Source: Armigeres subalbatus
Lineage: Eukaryota > Arthropoda > Insecta > Diptera > Culicidae
Reading direction: 5' to 3'
DNA length: 64,000 nucleotides
Assembly: GCF_024139115.2 (NCBI RefSeq)
Contig: NW_026942794.1
Coordinates: forward strand, 1-64,000
Under the pieces are notes generated by a model that had not been told where the DNA came from, searched no databases, and saw only the letters and a program-made list of their open reading frames with translations. This document shows, in pieces, positions 58,642 to 64,000 of the stretch. Positions within the stretch are counted from its first letter, which is position 1; every line of letters begins with the position of its first letter. The position numbers and the translations under genes were made by a program.

Positions 58642-59136
58642 GCGGACACCGGACCGGGCACTGTTGAGTTGGAAGTTTCGTCAAAAGCTAAGAGTACTTG
58701 GTCGTTTATTCGCGAGCTTCCGTTGAAAGACCTGGATGATTTCGTCGAAGTTGGGAGCAAGGATTTCGACTAAAATCCGAGAACACGCCGGCTAAGGGTC
58801 GAATGCGATACTACAATTGTAGCCGGATCAAAAGTACGTGCAAAGCCTCAATGTACGCGACAACTATTGGCCTTTATACCCAACACTACAGGAGACGTGT
58901 CAGTCAGTGCTAAGGACAACATAGCTGCCATGAAGCCCCAGCCGAAAACTTGGCACGGTCCAAGTTAGCAACCGGAGATAAACAACTGATTGATAAACTA
59001 GTAGGATCGGGTATACCGTCGATGCATATTAAACTACAGCTTCAAGCGAACAATGGCAACTTTGCCAAAGGCTCGCTGAACTACGCAGTGAAATCTTCAA
59101 GAGAAAAACTGTTCGGCACTGGAACGATGTCTTTTG
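58642..59136 (+). pseudogene. Transposase gene exon D (FLYWCH-like), right copy
   Basis: From a CTAAAAG acceptor to a GTAAAT donor at 59137. The same zinc-binding pattern as the left copy is readable, but three single-base indels (near 58748, 58830 and 58912) break the frame. The 3' end carries five A where the left has four; in this form the exon ends in phase 1 and joins exon E cleanly (...MSFG then ELETWL). Each arm is thus intact where the other is broken. Confidence 0.7.
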
Positions 59137-59583
59137 GTAAATATATATATATATACATATACATTAAAATCATCTATATGATCTCTTGAAGATTTCTCCG
59201 GGAGCTCCCCAGCAACCCTTGAGTTCCTTTAGAAATCTTTGGAGATTCTTCTGCGGTTTAATACGAAAACTTTTCAAGTTTAACCAAGAGAATTCTCCGG
59301 ATTCCTCCGGTTGTTGTTACAAAATTCCTCCAGGACATTCTTCGGTGTTTGTGAAAGTATTCTACAGGATTTTCTACAAATATTCTTGTAGGAATTTCTT
59401 CGACTGCAAGAATAAATCCCCGAGGAAAATTTCTAGCACCCCCATTCTCGTTCGCCACGTTTATTACTCAGGCGTCTTACAGCTGAATTACTTCGTTTCT
59501 AGTATATGGATATGGACAATTGTTCATTTCAATCGCCTGCGTTTTTCTAATGCATTGTGTATTTTACAATTGACCATTTCTAG
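59137..59583 (+). other. Intron D-E of the transposase gene, right copy
   Basis: 447 bp starting GTAAATATATAT and ending TTTCTAG. Mirror of 5960-6410. Confidence 0.6.
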
Positions 59584-60825
59584 GTGAGCTGGAAACTTGG
59601 CTGTCATCTAGATGTGCTGTACCAGATGATGCTCGCGAGGCTTTCATAATCGGAAAAGACGTCGACCACGATAACAGAAAATTTCGGATCATAATTTCTT
59701 CGAAACGTATGCTCTCATACCTCTGTCGTTTTACAACGATCGCTGCTGATTGCACATTTAAAAATCACTATGCAGGGGTATCCACTTCTTGTAATCTGCA
59801 TAATCGATCAAATGAGAAAAGCGCACCCTGTTGCATTTGCTTGCATCACCAATCAGGAGCAAATCGATTATACGTTCGTTTTCCAGACCCTTGTTTCCGC
59901 GGCTGTAAATCAAGGTGGAGATGTCAGGTTGCTAATTTCCTTAGTGACGGGGAACTGGCGCTAAGAACGCGGCGCGTTGCGTCTTCGGACAAGCTGTCGT
60001 GCTACTTAACTGTTATTTTCATGTCAAGGAAAATATAATCAAACACTTCAAAAAGCACCCTGAGATGCCTATAGAGGTTCAGGAGCAGCTGAAGCGGGAA
60101 GTGGCGCTATTGCAAATAGCACCAGCAAAAGACATTTTGGTGCCGCATTGGAGCTATTTATAGCGAAGTATAGTATTACAGATCGTTCACAGCGTTTTTC
60201 GATAAGTACGCTCACAATGAAAAGTATTCGGAATGGTACGAAGCGGCTCTGCCAGGAGTGCCCGCTACCAATAATGGTGTGGAAGCGATCAACAAATCGA
60301 TTAAGTACAATTATTTGAAGCGCCATAAAGAGCCTTTCTCGGCATTTAAAGAGCAAATAATGCGTATTACAGAAGCGTACAGCGACCCAGATCGTTTAGT
60401 GTGGTATCGGAGGCAAGTGGCTCTCGCCGATGAAGAAAACTTTCGAATACCTTAAGACAGCCAAAGTTGCGAACAGTAATCCAAAACCATCAAGGCAGAG
60501 TATTCGTTTATCTCCCAGGAAGGGGAGTTAACGAAGTGACACAACTGGACATCGAAAATTTTGAGAACCCTGAATATACTTCCCTTGATGCCTACATGGA
60601 GGAGCTGGGTAAAGTTGCCCGTGTGGAGGTTACAGGAGTAGATTCACGGCATGGATCTGCACGTGTAAAAACTTCTTTAAAACTAATGGGTGCGCCCATA
60701 TACTGGTCGTTGCTGTTAAAAGGAAATGCTATACTCTCCGGGCTGAAGCTAACACCGAAATATTATCTTCGAAGAAGCCATGTGGACGGCCAAAATTTAT
60801 CACGAAAGCACTGTGTAGAGACTAA
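59584..60825 (+). pseudogene. MULE transposase exon E (DDE core + SWIM finger), right copy
   Basis: After the CTAG acceptor it reads GELETWLSSRCAVPDDAR and then enters the transposase core. The first Asp (AADCTF), second Asp (SDGE), CYFH-like and TNNGVEAINKS motifs are all present, but in different frames because of indels near 59763, 59935, 59967 and 60125-60180. The SWIM finger (CTC...CAH) is encoded near 60657-60700 but is out of frame after a missing G at about 60637. The expected stop is the TAA at 60823. Clearly not translatable as it stands in this sequence. Confidence 0.8.
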
Positions 60826-60984
60826 TATCAGTGAAGCAGTAGCCGAACGTCAGCTGGTAATAAAAGTCTCTAGACAAAATTTTATTAATTGTCATTGTTA
60901 ACTACATTTGATATTTCAATAAATAACAGTCCTATGTCCATATTTCGCTCCTATATTCGTATTTGAAAAACATCGTTTATTCTG

Positions 60985-62838
60985 AACTAAACTAAAACTA
61001 AACTAAAACTAAACTAAAACTAAACTAAAACTAAACTAAAACTAAACTAAAACTAAACTAAAACTAAACTAAAACTAAACTAAAACTAAACTAAAACTAA
61101 ACTAAAACTAAACTAAAACTAAACTAAAACTAAACTAAAACTAACCTAAAATAAACTAAAACTAAACTAAAACTAAACTAAAACTAAACTAAAACTAAAC
61201 TAAAACTAAACTAAACTAAACTAAACTAAACTAAAACTGAGCACTAAAACTAAACTAAAAAACTGGCTAAACTAAACTAAAACTAAACTAAAACTAAACT
61301 AAAAACTAGCCTAGCTAAAACTAAACTAAAAAACTAAGCTAAAGCTAAACTAAAACTGAGCTAAACTGAGCTAAACTGAGCTAACTGAAGCTGAGCTGAG
61401 CTAGGCTGAGCTGAGCTGAGGCAAACTGAGCTGAAGCTAGGGCTAAAACTGAGCTAAAAGCTAAGCTAAAGAGCTAAGCTAAAACTAGCTAAAACTAGGC
61501 TGAGCTGAGCTAAAAGAGCTAAAACTGAGCTAAAACTAAACTAAAACTAGGCTGAAGCTAAAGGCTGAGCTGAAACTAAGCTAAAACTGAAGCTAAGAGC
61601 TAAACTAAAACTGAGCTAAAGAGCTAAGCTGAAAGGCTGAGCTAAAGCTGAGCTGAAGCTGAGCTGAGCTAGCTAAAACTAAGGCTAAAAGAGCTAAAGG
61701 CTGAGGCTGAGCTAAAACTAAACTAAAGCTAAGCTAAAGAGCTAAGCTGAGCTGAGCTGAGCTAAAACACAAAACTGAAGCTAAGGCTAAGCTAAACTAA
61801 GCTAAAGGCTGAAGCTGAGCTGAGCTAAACTGAGGCAAGCTGAAGCTGCTGAGCTGAGCAAGCTGAAGCTGAGAGCTGAGCTAAAGGCTGAGCAAGCTGA
61901 AGCTGAGCTGAGCTGAGCTGAGCTGAGCTAAGGCTGAGGCTGAGCTAAGGCTGAGCTAAAGGCTGAGCTAAAGCTGAGCTAAAAAGCTGAGCTAAAGCTA
62001 GCTGAGCTAGGCTAAAGGCTGAGCTGGGCTGAGAGCTAAAGCTAAAAGCTGAGAGCTGAGGCTAAAGCTGAGCTAAAGCTGAGCCCAGGCTAGGCTAAAC
62101 TGGCTAAAGGCTGAGCTAAAGGCTGAAGCTGAGCTGAAGCTAAAGCTGAGCTAAAACTGAGCTAAAGCTGAGCTGAGGCCAGAGCTAAGAGCTAGGCTGA
62201 GCTAGGCCCCAAGCTAAAACTGAAACTGAGCCTAAAAGCTGAGCTGAGCTGAAGGCTGAGCTAAAGGCTGAGCTGAGCAAGCTAAGGCTAGAGCTAAAAG
62301 GCTAAAGACTGAGCTAAAGCTGAGCTAAGCTGAGCTAAAACTGAGCTAAAGGCTAAACTAAAACTAAACTAAAAACTAAACTAAAACTGAGCTAAAACTA
62401 AGCTAAAACTAAACTAAAACTAAACTAAAACTGAGCTAAAGCTAAACTAAAGGCAGAAGCTAAGCTGAAGCTAAAAAGGCTAAAAACTAAACTAAAACTA
62501 AGCTAAAACTAAACTAAAAGCTAAAACTGAGCTGAAACTAAACTAAAACTAAGCTAAAACTAAACTAGCTAAAACTAAACTAAAACTAAACTAAAAACTA
62601 AGCTAAAACTAAAGCTAAAAACTAAACTAAACTAAACTAAACTAAACTAAACTAAACTAAACTAAAACTAAACTAAAACTAAACTAAAACTAAACTAAAA
62701 CTAAACTAAAACTAAACTAAAACTAAACTAAAACTAAACTAAAACTAAACTAAAACTAAACTAAAACTAAACTAAAACTAAACTAAAACTAAACTAAAAC
62801 TAAACTAAAACTAAACTAAAACTAAACTAACTAAACTT
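60985..62838 (+). repeat. AACTAAAACTA satellite, right copy
   Basis: About 1,850 bp. The outer parts (60985-61240 and 62630-62838) are near-perfect AACTAAAACTA repeats. The middle is a mixture of GAGCTAAAGCTGAGCT-like variants. The mirror satellite on the left is about 810 bp and has a different variant (TTTTGGTTTGG). Confidence 0.9.
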
Positions 62839-64000
62839 TGACTTTCTCTTGTTCACGTACTTTTTTTCTCATTTAAAAAAGTTTCAAACAGTAGATGTGT
62901 AAGTTCTTGAATCAGCCTTTTGACCTGCTGTACGAACTGTAGACGTATTATTACGTAGATGAGTAGAACCCGTCAATTTTAAAAATGCACTCAACAACAA
63001 AACATACACGATTGGGTATACATCATAACGTATTAAAATTGCAAACATTTGCACGATCAGTGACGGTTCAATTTTTCCATTTTTTTTTATATCAGACAGA
63101 ATCAATAAAGACGTAGTCATACGTAACAAAAATAGAATGATCAAACCATAGTAGATAATTATTGTAGCAGGATAGCCACAAAAAAATTCTTATGAGTTTG
63201 TACATGAACAAGACAGTATTTTCGAAAACCAAAACATCAAAAATTCAACAGCTATTACGTGAAAACGGAAAAACATTATTTAAAAGGTTTAATAATAAAT
63301 AGATATTTTCTAGCAGTTTTATTCAAAACTATAGATACAACTAACATTTGAACGCTTACAATATGAATGAATATATAACTTTAAACAACACAAAATCCAG
63401 TACATCCACTACATCATCCACTACTAAGGATGAATGTTGTCTTATTTTATACGAAATGTAAAATACTCAAATAGTCAAGAACCACCAACCTGTTTGGAAA
63501 CATAGTTTATTATGCTGTGGGTTGAAACCATTTTTAAATGCCTACAATTTCAGTTTAAATGTTTTTGTTCAACCTTTCCTTTTGAGGCAAATAATAATCT
63601 CTTTCGTTTTAGGTGCGTTCATGTGGTTGGAATATTGACTAATTACGAGAAAAGGCAGAATTACTTAGGGTTTTTTATATGAGAGTTAAATAATTACACA
63701 TTTACATTCTTTGATGAAACAATTCATCTAACAACCAACTATCACTGGAACTAATGCATTTGAGATTGAATACCAAATACTCTATATCTATCAATATAGC
63801 CCAATACCGAAAACAAAATACAAAAACGATCAAACCTTTTTCGTTAACTTCACATTATAATTATTGAAATCTTTCTGTGATATATTATTTAAATTTTATA
63901 AAAAAAACAAAAAAAGTAGAACAATTTAAAAGAAAATGTATATATTCATTGATGAATTCAAAAGGTAAAATGTGATATAAGATATACGAAATATTGCCCG
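62839..64000. other. AT-rich end of right arm, no gene seen
   Basis: Mirror of 2583-3740. Only chance frames without domains. The arm runs past the window edge. Confidence 0.35.

Larger units (their letters stand above)
35548..64000 (-). repeat. Right arm of giant inverted repeat (cut by window edge)
   Basis: Reverse complement of the left arm, starting at 35548 (pairs with 33107) and still pairing at 64000 (with 2583). It lacks the 3.1-kb array, has a longer satellite and a 23-bp deletion in exon C, and carries small insertions near 37190-37215 and 56098-56123. Confidence 0.95.

Noticed and set aside
60985..62838. Telomere-like repeat
   Set aside because: The unit is not a known telomeric repeat; it lies inside mirrored sequence, and dipterans lack simple telomerase repeats.

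Overview
The window reads as repeat-dense, AT-rich insect nuclear DNA, most probably from a culicine mosquito such as Aedes. The reasons are the Jockey/Juan-type, RTE-type and other LINE fragments, the many miniature inverted-repeat elements (MITEs), and large introns filled with transposons. There is no prokaryotic organisation, and the species call is an inference.

The dominant structure is a giant inverted repeat. A left arm (2583-33107, possibly starting further left) is mirrored by a right arm (35548-64000, cut by the window edge) around a 2,440-bp unpaired spacer (33108-35547). The arms look close to identical over most of their length, and several long stretches are identical. They differ by a 3.1-kb tandem array present only in the left arm (29298-32392), by a satellite of different length and sequence (3741-4552 versus 60985-62838), and by scattered small indels. 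Outside the arms, 1-2582 holds a candidate hammerhead ribozyme (315-368) and a field of repeated CCAT-type motifs (737-1434).

Each arm carries one copy of what looks like a five-exon gene, transcribed outward from the centre (minus strand on the left, plus strand on the right). Exon A (27 codons) starts with ATG. Exon B (about 963 codons) consists of roughly 20 tandem 43-50-residue repeats with an RRQS/RRKS motif. Exon C has 73 codons. Exon D carries a FLYWCH-like zinc-binding region. Exon E carries a Mutator-like (MULE) DDE transposase core followed by a SWIM zinc finger. Exon junctions A-B, B-C and C-D are all phase 0, and D-E is phase 1, matching on both sides. Both copies carry frame breaks, mostly in homopolymers and at different places, so they are annotated as broken copies of one recent ancestor. 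A possible second gene, two exons coding for 57 residues, lies about 1.3 kb from exon A and is transcribed the opposite way in each arm.

The introns and flanks are filled with transposons. These include a Jockey-clade LINE broken by a hAT-like element with a perfect 8-bp target duplication and by several MITEs, an RTE-like endonuclease fragment, a LINE 3' tail, and more than a dozen MITEs. The spacer holds a GC-rich, exon-like Ser/Gly-rich fragment with a stop and a frameshift, and the C-terminal tail of another LINE. Whether the palindrome is real, a giant transposon pair, or an assembly product of long noisy reads cannot be settled from the sequence alone; evidence for each reading is given in the findings.
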